Shown here: one piece after another, positions 25,703 through 34,134 of the stretch
Layout of the letters: each line of letters begins with the position of its first letter
Numbering within the stretch: position 1 is the first letter of the stretch
NCBI GenBank assembly: GCA_963677605.2
Contig: CAXXDX010000007.1
Coordinates: forward strand, 1-64,000
Length of the DNA stretch: 64,000 nt
Direction: 5' to 3'
Source of the DNA: JAGLOK01 sp963677605
GTDB lineage: Bacteria; Bacillota; Clostridia; Christensenellales; UMGS416
Position numbers and translations under genes: made by a program
The notes under the pieces: model-generated
The model's database searches: none
Told to the model about the DNA's origin: nothing
The model's input: the letters and a program-made list of their open reading frames with translations, nothing else

Positions 25703-26794
25703 TTATTCCAAAATACGTGCAAATATCATTCTTCCTGCTGATGTCTGAAGCGAGCTTGTCACTTCTACATCCAGCTCTTCGCCTATCCTGTTTTTAGCAT
25801 CGGAGACAACTATCATAGTACCATCCGGCATAAACGCAACTCCCTGCATCTGCTCTTTGCCTTCCTTTACTATTTTGACAAGCATCCTCTCGCCGGGCAG
25901 CGCTACAGGCTTTACTGCATTTGCAAGATCATTTACATTGAGCACCTGAACACCCTGCACCTCTGCAACTTTATTGAGATTATAATCATTGGTCACAACA
26001 AGTGCATGCATTTTCTGAGCCAGCCCTATAAGCTTTGCATCCACTTCCTGTATCTCGGGAATATCCTCATGGGTTATCTCCACTTTTATCTGACTCAATC
26101 CCTGCATTTTCGCAAGTATGTCAAGCCCGCGCCTGCCTCTTCCGCGCTTTAGGTCATCTTCCGAATCAGCTATATGCCTAAGCTCGGTCAGCACAAAATC
26201 CGGAACAATCATCTTGCCTTCCAAAAAGCCCGTTAAAGCAATGTTGTATATTCTTCCGTCAATAATCGCACTGGTATCAAGCAGCTTTAAGCTGTGTTTG
26301 CCGGAGATGCCCGTACCGTCTTCTCTTCTTCTTTTAACAGAAAATATGCTAGTTATTTCATCTCGCTTTGTAAGCCCTATTGAAATACCCATATAGCCCA
26401 GAACCAAATAAAGCATTGCAGACAGGGGAAGAATAAACCACTGTATATCATCCGGCAGTATCTGCAGAAGTCTTGTTAACAGATATGCTATGAACATACC
26501 AATAATAAGCCCTGCCACAGCCGAGACCATATCAAGTGTGGGAACATCCTTCAGTTCTTTTTCCATTTTGATGAGCCATTCTGCAAATGCCGGTGATAAT
26601 AAATAAAATATAAGTCCGAATACAGCAGCCACAGCCAGCATAATCAACAATACAGCCCATGACATAAGCACCTGCGAAAAGCTCTGGAATCCAATTCTGA
26701 CAGCTAAAGCATCTGCCAGGAAGTAGACTCCGAATCCCACTCCCACACCTACAACCGTCATAACAGTTCTCATAAGTACTTTGAATTTTTTCAC
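25703..26794 (-). CDS. yacL: PIN/TRAM-domain membrane protein (YacL-like)
   Basis: 363 residues. Four membrane helices in the first 145 residues are followed by a PIN domain ('LLDTSAIIDGRI' with its aspartate near residue 172) ending near 290, and a TRAM domain at the C-terminus ('GERMLVKIVKEGKEQMQGVAFMPDGTMIVVSDAKNRIGEELDVEVTSSLQTSAGRMIFA'). YacL-type proteins are membrane-linked PIN ribonucleases or toxin-like proteins of unknown substrate. GTG at 26794 is the start, after GAGG. It lies ten bases after radA, as in many Firmicutes. Confidence 0.88.
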   Translation of the reverse strand: MKKFKVLMRTVMTVVGVGVGFGVYFLADALAVRIGFQSFSQVLMSWAVLLIMLAVAAVFGLIFYLLSPAFAEWLIKMEKELKDVPTLDMVSAVAGLIIGMFIAYLLTRLLQILPDDIQWFILPLSAMLYLVLGYMGISIGLTKRDEITSIFSVKRRREDGTGISGKHSLKLLDTSAIIDGRIYNIALTGFLEGKMIVPDFVLTELRHIADSEDDLKRGRGRRGLDILAKMQGLSQIKVEITHEDIPEIQEVDAKLIGLAQKMHALVVTNDYNLNKVAEVQGVQVLNVNDLANAVKPVALPGERMLVKIVKEGKEQMQGVAFMPDGTMIVVSDAKNRIGEELDVEVTSSLQTSAGRMIFARILE

Positions 26795-26803
26795 ACATAC
26801 CTC

Positions 26804-28162
26804 CTAAAAAACAATATTCAAAGCTTCGCTCAAAGAAGCAACACCAATGATATTTACACCCTTAATATCTTTAATATCGCCCGTGTTTCTTTTAGGCAAA
26901 ACAATATTTTTAAATCCACATCTTACAGCCTCGCTGATTCTGACATCCGCTCGGCTTACAGGCCTTACTTCTCCTGTGAGGCCTATCTCTCCGAACACAG
27001 CAGAGTCAATGCCTAAAGGCTTGTTTTTAAATCCTGAAGCAACAGCAAGAGCAAGCGCCAAATCTGCCGCAGGTTCTGCTATCTTCATTCCGCCCGCAGC
27101 ATTGACATACACATCCTGATCATAAATCTGCATACCCATCTTTTTTTCAAGTACAGCAAGCAGCAAAACCATTCTGTTATAATCCACACCGCTTACCTGC
27201 CTTCTGGGAGCCGCAAACGCTGTCTTTGACAAGAGAGACTGTATTTCAACCAGCATTGGTCGGGTTCCTTCCATGGAAACCGCAACGCACGAGCCTGCTG
27301 TTTCAGTCATACGCGTCTCAAGAAGCATCATGCTGGGATTTATAACTTCTTTCATTCCAGATTCCAGCATTTCAAACACGCCAATTTCATTTGTTGAGCC
27401 AAATCTGTTTTTCTTAGTACGAAGCATACGATAGGCATGGTTTGCATCTCCTTCAAAGTATAGCACCGTGTCTACCATATGTTCAAGCACCATCGGTCCC
27501 GCTATTGATCCGGATTTTGTTACATGTCCCACAAGAAATACGGGGTAACCTTCCTCTTTTGCAAGCCTCATAAGCATAGCAGCGCATTCGCGCACCTGCG
27601 AAACACTTCCCGGTGCAGATGTCATCTCGCTTTGATACATAGTCTGTATAGAATCAATAATTACAACCGACGGGCTTATCTGTCTGATGCTTTCAATAAC
27701 AGATAATATGTCCGTTTCACATAATATCATTATATCATCGTTGTCTACACCGATTCTCTCGGCGCGCAGCGCCACCTGCTTTGCAGACTCTTCTCCTGAA
27801 ACATAAAGCGCTTTTTTACCATCATGTGTCAGCTTATCAGTTGCCTGAAGCAATAGTGTAGATTTGCCGATTCCCGGATCACCGCCTATTAAAACAAGGC
27901 TGCCTTCAACCACACCTCCGCCAAGTGTTCTGTCAAACTCCTTTATACCCGTTTTTATACGACTGGTTTCTTCCTTTGAGACATCCTTAAGCTTGTGCGG
28001 TTTGTTTTTTATCACAGAAACCTGCCTGCCAGATGGGTTTTTACTTGCTTTCGGCTGCTCAACCATAGTGTTCCAGCTTCCGCATGCAAGGCATTTTCCC
28101 ATCCATTTTGGACTTTCATTTCCGCATTGTGTGCAATAAAAAATCGTTTTATCCTTTGCCAT
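26804..28162 (-). CDS. radA: DNA repair protein RadA (Sms)
   Basis: 452 residues. A four-cysteine zinc ribbon (CTQCGNESPKWMGKCLAC) opens the protein. Walker A is GGDPGIGKST (93-102), Walker B VVIID (166-170), and the RadA-specific KNRFG is at 251-255; a Lon-protease-like domain follows to the end ('GVDYNRMVLLLAVLEKKMG'). RadA is a RecA-like helicase that extends recombination intermediates. AGGAGG precedes the ATG. The start overlaps the upstream gene's stop in TGATG. Confidence 0.96.
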   Translation of the reverse strand: MAKDKTIFYCTQCGNESPKWMGKCLACGSWNTMVEQPKASKNPSGRQVSVIKNKPHKLKDVSKEETSRIKTGIKEFDRTLGGGVVEGSLVLIGGDPGIGKSTLLLQATDKLTHDGKKALYVSGEESAKQVALRAERIGVDNDDIMILCETDILSVIESIRQISPSVVIIDSIQTMYQSEMTSAPGSVSQVRECAAMLMRLAKEEGYPVFLVGHVTKSGSIAGPMVLEHMVDTVLYFEGDANHAYRMLRTKKNRFGSTNEIGVFEMLESGMKEVINPSMMLLETRMTETAGSCVAVSMEGTRPMLVEIQSLLSKTAFAAPRRQVSGVDYNRMVLLLAVLEKKMGMQIYDQDVYVNAAGGMKIAEPAADLALALAVASGFKNKPLGIDSAVFGEIGLTGEVRPVSRADVRISEAVRCGFKNIVLPKRNTGDIKDIKGVNIIGVASLSEALNIVF

Positions 28163-29919
28163 CAGTCAATGCCTCCAGGATAAAGCTCATCATCTGTTAA
28201 TATTTTAAAACGCAAAACATCTTTTTCGGAATCTGCACTCAAGTTATACCAAACCACAGTTCTTTCAGTTACCGAAGGAAGCATCCCTCTTTCATCAGGT
28301 GATGTAAGCCTGCAGAACTCTTTTGTAGCAATAACATATACCCATACTGCCTGATCCTTGCCAAACACAACAATACCGTCACCGATGGAATACGTCGTTA
28401 CACCAGTTGATATAATCTCAGGCTCTTCTCCGACTCTTCCTACATAAAGATTTGACATGGGTGACTTATTGGAATCCAGCCAGACAAAAACATCGCCGTT
28501 ATATAGCGGTTCATGAACGTAGGTTCCGGGAGTGTAGTATTGAGGTTCGGAAAACGCTCCCGTTTCATCTGTTTCAAGACTCAGATAGTATATTGCGGAT
28601 TTTTCACCGTTTGCCTTGTCTTCTTCTGTCTGAGTCGGGTCTCTGTCCGCCCAAACTATTGTGTTTTCATATACACACGGCGAAGATACCCCGTATGTCG
28701 CTTTGTCTGTAAATGTGTGTATCGGCAGAAACTCCTGAACTTCAAGGTCCAGCATTGAAAGCCTGTCTTCAGTGTCTGACACCTGTTCCATCCACACCAG
28801 TAAATCGCCATATAGATTAAGCTTTGGCTGTCCTTCCTTGAATGATTGGAGCTTTGAAATCTTTCCGGTTGAGCGGTTCATAACCATAATATAGTTTTTT
28901 AAACCGTGGTCTGTTTCCAGCCATACAAGCCACTTATGATTAACCCTTGTCTCGTAATACTCCCCGGCATATATTTTACTTTCTGAAATTAGCGTCTCTT
29001 CTCCTGTATCAAGGTTATATAAATACAGCTTTGAAAGAACATCACTGCCTACATACAAGCTTCCTGTTCCGGCCGAAAATAATAGTTCTGTGTCATAAAT
29101 ACCGGGGATATTTATCTGTTTTTCTTTAAACTGTATATCCCGCGAACCATAACTGATATCTCGGATTACAGCAGGATCCGGCGTAACATCTTCATAAGTT
29201 GTTTCCGTGTTCTGCTGTTTTCTCTCTCTTGGAATCTGTGTGTTTATAGGCGTAGCTTCTTCCTGTTTTTTAACTTCAACAAAACCTATCTGTTTTTCCA
29301 TAATTGCCTGAATGCCGAAGTATATTCCGACAACAATCCCAACACCCACTACAATCATAATCCCAAGCTTAATAAAATTATTTCTTATTTCCTTGCTGAC
29401 ATAATTTTTGTTAGGCTGGATTCGGCCGGTTTCAGTTTTCTTCTCAGATACAGGCGCTCTTTTTATTGCCTTTTCCTTATTCCCATGCAATAAATCCTTT
29501 TTATTTATATCCTGTTTTGTTATATCTTGTTTTGGTTTTTTATTCTCATGCTTTACTGCTGACGGAGCTGCATCATCTTTCTTTTTTGTTGTTTGCTGCT
29601 TTATAAATGATGCAGTTAATTTAGATTTCTTTGCATGTGATGCTTTTTTCCTGGAAACCGATATGTCCCTTGTTTCCTGACTTTCTTTTTTAATTAACTT
29701 ATTTGTATCCGTTGATTTACGAGCAGTATCTGTTTTAGCATTTTTTTCACGCAAAACCTCTCCTGCAGCACTGTTTGCAGAAGTTTTAATATTTGTTTTA
29801 TTGTTTTTAGACGTTGCTGATCCGGATTGTGCCGATCCTCTTCTGGAACGCTGCTGTCCGGCAGAAGTGTTTCTCCTTCTGGAACTCGAATCACTGCTGT
29901 CTGTTGTTCTTCTAGGCAT
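28162..29919 (-). CDS. Membrane-anchored beta-propeller protein with long basic disordered N-terminus
   Basis: 585 residues. Residues 1-180 are low complexity and rich in Ser, Arg and Lys with little predicted structure. One membrane helix lies at about 184-206. The rest, about 230-580, shows repeated 'blade' segments ending with W or with Asp-bearing loops ('LWVWLETDHGLKNYIM', 'LYGDLLVWMEQVSD', 'VYENTIVWADRDP', 'GDVFVWLDSNK', 'AVWVYV'), like TolB/WD-type propellers. No family name comes to mind. It is translationally coupled to radA (TGATG), so it may link the RadA/YacL group to the envelope. 'GAGGG' is seen before its ATG. Confidence 0.65.
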   Translation of the reverse strand: MPRRTTDSSDSSSRRRNTSAGQQRSRRGSAQSGSATSKNNKTNIKTSANSAAGEVLREKNAKTDTARKSTDTNKLIKKESQETRDISVSRKKASHAKKSKLTASFIKQQTTKKKDDAAPSAVKHENKKPKQDITKQDINKKDLLHGNKEKAIKRAPVSEKKTETGRIQPNKNYVSKEIRNNFIKLGIMIVVGVGIVVGIYFGIQAIMEKQIGFVEVKKQEEATPINTQIPRERKQQNTETTYEDVTPDPAVIRDISYGSRDIQFKEKQINIPGIYDTELLFSAGTGSLYVGSDVLSKLYLYNLDTGEETLISESKIYAGEYYETRVNHKWLVWLETDHGLKNYIMVMNRSTGKISKLQSFKEGQPKLNLYGDLLVWMEQVSDTEDRLSMLDLEVQEFLPIHTFTDKATYGVSSPCVYENTIVWADRDPTQTEEDKANGEKSAIYYLSLETDETGAFSEPQYYTPGTYVHEPLYNGDVFVWLDSNKSPMSNLYVGRVGEEPEIISTGVTTYSIGDGIVVFGKDQAVWVYVIATKEFCRLTSPDERGMLPSVTERTVVWYNLSADSEKDVLRFKILTDDELYPGGID

Positions 29920-30106
29920 TGGACCCTCAATAAGATAAATAATATCACTGTATTATATCATATAATTTAGTGTACTAAATACCCTGCCTTTCTAGTTAAC
30001 AAAATTTTCATGTTTATTTCTCAATGAGTTCATTGAGTTGCGATTAATGAATAATCGTAATATACTGATTTTTAAGATACAAATTATTAAATATAAGGGG
30101 TAAAAA

Positions 30107-31222
30107 ATGATAGATCCAAGATTAAAAACATTATCATACAACTTGATAAACCACTCGTGTAAGCTTAAAGAAGGAGAAAATGTATTAATTGAAATTTTCG
30201 GCGAACACTTTGAGATTGCAAACCTGCTTATTGCGGAAGCCTACGCAGCTGGTGCAAACCCATATGTAAACCTTCTTAACAGCTCTGTAATGCGCGCACA
30301 GCTTATGGGTGCTACTAAAGAAAACATGAGCCTTATCGCAGGAATCGACGCTGACATGATGAGCAAAATGGATGCATACATCGCAGTCCGCGGCGGCGAC
30401 AACTCTTCTGAACTTTCGGATGTTCCTTCTGACAAGATGGAAATATATACATCAGAATATCTACAGAAAGTACACGGTCAGATAAGAGTGCCGGACACCA
30501 AATGGGTTGTTCTTCGCTACCCTTCAGCTTCAATGGCTCAGCAGGCTGATATGTCAACCGAAAGCTTTGAAGACTACTACTTTGATGTATGCTGCCTCGA
30601 CTATTCCAAAATGGGCAAAGAAATGGAAAGCCTTATCGCGCTTATGGATAAAACAGACAAGGTTCATATAAAAAGCCCGGGAACAGATCTCACATTTTCA
30701 ATAAAAGGTATCGACACCGTTCCTTGTGCCGGAGACTTAAACATACCGGATGGAGAGGTTTTCACAGCACCTGTAAAAGAGTCTGTAAACGGAACGCTTT
30801 CATTTAACACTCCGTCACTTTTTAAAGGCACAACCTTTGAAAACATTACCTTTGAATTTAAGGACGGAAAAATAATAAAAGCAGACGGCAACTTCCCGGA
30901 CAAGATCAACAGCATTTTGGACACAGACGAAGGTGCACGCTACATTGGCGAGTTTGCAATAGGAGTAAATCCTTATATAACAAAGCCGATGAAAGACACT
31001 TTGTTTGATGAGAAGATTGCAGGCTCCATCCACATCACTCCCGGCCGATGCTACGATGAAGCAAACAACCATAATAAATCCGCAATCCATTGGGATTTAG
31101 TATTGATTCAAACACCGGAATTTGGCGGCGGCGAAATATACTTTGACGATGTTCTTATAAGAAAAGATGGAATGTTTGTCATTCCCGAATTAAAAGGACT
31201 TAATCCTGAAAATTTGATGTAA
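30107..31222 (+). CDS. Aminopeptidase, M29 family (AmpS/AmpT type)
   Basis: 371 residues, the length of M29 enzymes. These cleave N-terminal residues from peptides using two metal ions, usually cobalt or zinc. 'ENVLIEIFGEHFEIANLLIAEAYAAGANPYV' is the typical N-terminal fold, 'GEFAIGVNPYIT' carries the first metal-binding glutamate, 'SIHITPGR' and 'IHWDLVLIQ' the histidine and aspartate ligands. AGGGG lies before the ATG. The SDR gene starts 12 bases later and is likely cotranscribed. Confidence 0.88.
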   Translation: MIDPRLKTLSYNLINHSCKLKEGENVLIEIFGEHFEIANLLIAEAYAAGANPYVNLLNSSVMRAQLMGATKENMSLIAGIDADMMSKMDAYIAVRGGDNSSELSDVPSDKMEIYTSEYLQKVHGQIRVPDTKWVVLRYPSASMAQQADMSTESFEDYYFDVCCLDYSKMGKEMESLIALMDKTDKVHIKSPGTDLTFSIKGIDTVPCAGDLNIPDGEVFTAPVKESVNGTLSFNTPSLFKGTTFENITFEFKDGKIIKADGNFPDKINSILDTDEGARYIGEFAIGVNPYITKPMKDTLFDEKIAGSIHITPGRCYDEANNHNKSAIHWDLVLIQTPEFGGGEIYFDDVLIRKDGMFVIPELKGLNPENLM

Positions 31223-31234
31223 TAAGGAATCAGC

Positions 31235-32023
31235 ATGAAAAACATAGTTATAACAGGGAGCACGCGGGGCATCGGCCTTGCAATGGCTGAAGAGTTTTTA
31301 AAAGCAGGCTGTAATGTTACTGTTTCAGGAAGAGGCGAAACCTTTCCCGAGATTTTATCATCCAGGCTTAATAATTATTCAGCTCAATATGTCTATATAA
31401 AATGTGATGTGCAGAAAAAAAGCGAAATTATTGAACTTTGGGAAAAGTCATCACAAAAATGGGGCAAAATTGATATTTGGATAAATAACGCCGGAATGAA
31501 CTCTCCCTATGTTATGTCCTATGAAACTGACGAAGAATATGTTGAAAATATTGTAAACACAAATATTGAAGGAATGATTTTCGGTTCTCAGGTTGCAGCA
31601 GAAAATATGCTAAAGCAAGGCTCAGGCGCAATATACAGCATGGAAGGCTTGGGCTCCAATGATATGATTCAGGAAAAAACCATCATTTACGGAACCACAA
31701 AGCGAGCACTTACATATTTTATGAGAGGCCTTGCCAAAGAGCTTAGCGGAACAAACGTAATAGCCGGAAGGCTTTCACCCGGCATGATGCTAACTGATTT
31801 TATCACTAAATCACCTGATGGCGAGCAGGCTGCTATATATAAAAGCGAAAGCTTTAAAAGAGCTTTTAACATACTTGCAGATAAACCGGAAACTGTTGCT
31901 AAGTTTTTTATTCCAAAAATACTCGCAAATACAAAAAACGATTGCCATATAATGTGGCTGACTAATTTAAAAGCAGCATGGAGATTTATGACTGCAGCCT
32001 TTAGAAAAGACAGGCTTATTTAA
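31235..32023 (+). CDS. Short-chain dehydrogenase/reductase
   Basis: 262 residues. The nucleotide-binding G-rich motif is GSTRGIG near the N-terminus, 'NNAG' is at residue about 86, and the catalytic triad shows as S in 'IYSMEGLGS' and YxxxK in 'YGTTKRAL'. The second motif position 'GRGETFPEIL' after beta-2 suggests NADP preference. The substrate is unknown. The gene follows the aminopeptidase by 12 bases. A tryptophan T-box starts about 50 bases after its stop. Confidence 0.85.
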   Translation: MKNIVITGSTRGIGLAMAEEFLKAGCNVTVSGRGETFPEILSSRLNNYSAQYVYIKCDVQKKSEIIELWEKSSQKWGKIDIWINNAGMNSPYVMSYETDEEYVENIVNTNIEGMIFGSQVAAENMLKQGSGAIYSMEGLGSNDMIQEKTIIYGTTKRALTYFMRGLAKELSGTNVIAGRLSPGMMLTDFITKSPDGEQAAIYKSESFKRAFNILADKPETVAKFFIPKILANTKNDCHIMWLTNLKAAWRFMTAAFRKDRLI

Positions 32024-32041
32024 AAATATTTAAACAAGCTG

Positions 32042-32070
32042 TTGACAAAAATTAAAAATTGGTTTAATCT
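32042..32070 (+). promoter_or_regulatory. trpB promoter
   Basis: TTGACA at 32042-32047, a 17-base spacer and TAATCT at 32065-32070, just upstream of the tryptophan T-box. Confidence 0.7.
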
Positions 32071-32076
32071 GCTATT

Positions 32077-32350
32077 AATATCAAAACTTTCGATTAAGAA
32101 TAGTAGGTTCGAAAATCACCTTTAAGAGAGCTTCATGCGGTGGGAATGAAGCAGGCGGATTCGGATTGAATGGGCTTATGAGGGTGAAAGCGAAAAGTGA
32201 TGAGTAGCTTTCAACGGGCTTCACCCGTTACAGTGAAACCATATGTTTGTATGGACCAAAGTGAACTTGGCAGCCTCAGCAGTCAGTTAATCAGGGTGGC
32301 ACCACAGGAGATACGCTCTTGTCCCTATTTTAGGGACAAGAGCTTTTTTA
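32077..32350 (+). ncRNA. Tryptophan T-box leader of trpB
   Basis: The leader holds the AGTAG motif at its 5' end, GAA followed by TGG (32171-32173) as the Trp specifier, and the T-box core AGGGTGGCACCAC (32293-32305). The C after TGG pairs with the G discriminator of tRNA-Trp. GCTCTTGTCCCT (32315-32326) with AGGGACAAGAGC (32332-32343) then T's make the terminator. Uncharged tRNA-Trp is predicted to release trpB expression. Confidence 0.93.
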
Positions 32351-32391
32351 TTTAAGACCAGAACAGTATGAGATTAGAAAAGGAGAGAATT

Positions 32392-33615
32392 ATGCTTCAA
32401 AAAAACGTAGACTTTGCAACTTACACCAAAACAACTCCCAATAAAGACGGTTTCTTCGGCACATACGGCGGTGCCTTTATACCTCCGCAGCTTGTGGATG
32501 AGTTCAAAAACATTTCAGAGGCTTATCAGACAATCTGCAAAAGCTCAAAATTCATCAGTGAGTTAAGACGTATAAGAAAAGAATTTCAGGGAAGACCGAC
32601 ACCCACATATCATTGCGAACGTCTTTCAAACTCAATAGGCAAAACACAGATTTATCTTAAAAGGGAAGACTTAAACCACACAGGCGCACACAAATTAAAC
32701 CACTGCATGGGTGAGGGGCTTCTTGCAAAATATATGGGCAAAAAGAAAATAATCGCAGAAACAGGCGCAGGACAGCACGGCGTGGCCCTCGCAACAGCTG
32801 CTGCATTTTTCGGACTTGAGTGCGACATATACATGGGCGAAGTGGATATCGCAAAGCAGGCACCGAACGTTGCCCGCATGAAACTTTTAGGCGCAAGAGT
32901 TATTCCTGCCAGCCACGGACTTAAAACACTTAAAGAAGCTGTTGATGCAGCATTTGAAGCTTATATAGGCGAATTTGAAGATGCAATGTACTGCATTGGC
33001 TCGGTCGTAGGCCCGCATCCATTCCCAATGATGGTGCGCGACTTCCAGACAGTTGTCGGCATCGAAGCTCGTGAGCAGTTTATGGATATGACAGGCGAAC
33101 TTCCAGATGCAGTGGTCGCATGCGTTGGCGGCGGCTCAAACGCAGCCGGTATCATGACAGCGTTCTTAAATGATCCCGTTGAGCTTTACGGAGTAGAACC
33201 AATGGGAATAGGCGAAAAGGTCGGAGAGCATGCAGCAAGCATTACATTCGGAAGCGAAGGAGTAATGCACGGCTTTAACTCAATAATGCTTCAGTCACAG
33301 AAAAAAGGCGAGCCGGATCCTGTTTACTCAATAGCAAGCGGACTTGACTATCCGTCAGTAGGTCCGGAACACGCATATCTTCACGATATCGGCAGGGTAA
33401 ACTACAAATCAGCATCCGATGACGAAGCACTTGACGCATTCTTTAAGCTTTCAAAACTTGAGGGAATAATCCCAGCTCTTGAAAGCGCTCACGCTATAGC
33501 ATATGCCATGAAGCTTGCAAAAGAGATGGACACAGGTTCTATACTTGTAAACTGCTCAGGCAGAGGCGACAAGGATTTGGATTACGTTCTTGAAAAGTAT
33601 GGCGACAGACTATAA
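32392..33615 (+). CDS. trpB: Tryptophan synthase beta chain (stand-alone)
   Basis: 407 residues from the ATG at 32392 (AGGAGA upstream; an in-frame ATG at 32368 lies too close to the terminator to be the start). The PLP lysine is K101 in 'LNHTGAHKLNHCMG', E123 in 'AETGAGQHG' is the catalytic glutamate, and 'VGPHPFPMMVRDFQTVVG' and 'GGGSNAAG' are standard. It makes tryptophan from indole and serine. The usual 'HKINNALG' is 'HKLNHCMG' here. No trpA or other trp genes are nearby, and the T-box ties it to tryptophan supply, so it may salvage free indole. Confidence 0.9.
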   Translation: MLQKNVDFATYTKTTPNKDGFFGTYGGAFIPPQLVDEFKNISEAYQTICKSSKFISELRRIRKEFQGRPTPTYHCERLSNSIGKTQIYLKREDLNHTGAHKLNHCMGEGLLAKYMGKKKIIAETGAGQHGVALATAAAFFGLECDIYMGEVDIAKQAPNVARMKLLGARVIPASHGLKTLKEAVDAAFEAYIGEFEDAMYCIGSVVGPHPFPMMVRDFQTVVGIEAREQFMDMTGELPDAVVACVGGGSNAAGIMTAFLNDPVELYGVEPMGIGEKVGEHAASITFGSEGVMHGFNSIMLQSQKKGEPDPVYSIASGLDYPSVGPEHAYLHDIGRVNYKSASDDEALDAFFKLSKLEGIIPALESAHAIAYAMKLAKEMDTGSILVNCSGRGDKDLDYVLEKYGDRL

Positions 33616-33645
33616 CATAATTTGATTTGAAAAATTAACAAACAG

Positions 33646-33677
33646 AGCGCATACCAAAGGATAAACCGGTATGCGCT
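33646..33677 (+). terminator. Intrinsic terminator after trpB
   Basis: AGCGCATACC (33646-33655) pairs with GGTATGCGCT (33668-33677), followed by TTTTTG. Confidence 0.85.
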
Positions 33678-33750
33678 TTTTGTTGCGCTGCAATAAGGTG
33701 TATAATTAAAGAAGTATAAACCAAAGTTTTTTAAAAAGAGGCACACTCAT

Positions 33751-34110
33751 ATGAAAAAAAGGCTAAAAAATTATTTGTTGTATATTGATAATATAAATAT
33801 TGCACAACTGTCCGCTGACCAAAAAGAATCCCTGCGCAAAGATATGCTGGTACAGATAAGTTTTTTTCAGCACGAGCGATTGGTTCACCTTATAGTTACA
33901 ATGACATTTGCAATACTTACAACTCTGTCATTTCTAGGCTGCCTTGCCTGGCCCAATATTTTTCCTTTTTTATTGGTATGGCTATTTACTGCCTTATTGA
34001 TACCATACATAATCCATTACTACACTTTGGAAAACGGCGTACAAAAGCTATACAAATATTATGACAAAATAAAAGAACCGCAAGAAGTTGCTCCCAACGG
34101 TTCTGTATAA
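33751..34110 (+). CDS. Small two-helix membrane protein of unknown function
   Basis: 119 residues. 'SADQKESLRKDMLVQISFFQHERLVHLIVTMTFAILTTLSFLG' shows an N-terminal cytosolic helix followed by two close membrane helices around residues 48-68 and 71-90, and a charged tail. I do not recognise the family. AGAGG lies before the ATG. The stop is 25 bases from the convergent LysM-M23 gene. Confidence 0.6.
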   Translation: MKKRLKNYLLYIDNINIAQLSADQKESLRKDMLVQISFFQHERLVHLIVTMTFAILTTLSFLGCLAWPNIFPFLLVWLFTALLIPYIIHYYTLENGVQKLYKYYDKIKEPQEVAPNGSV

Positions 34111-34134
34111 ATCAGATAATATCAATAAATGTGC

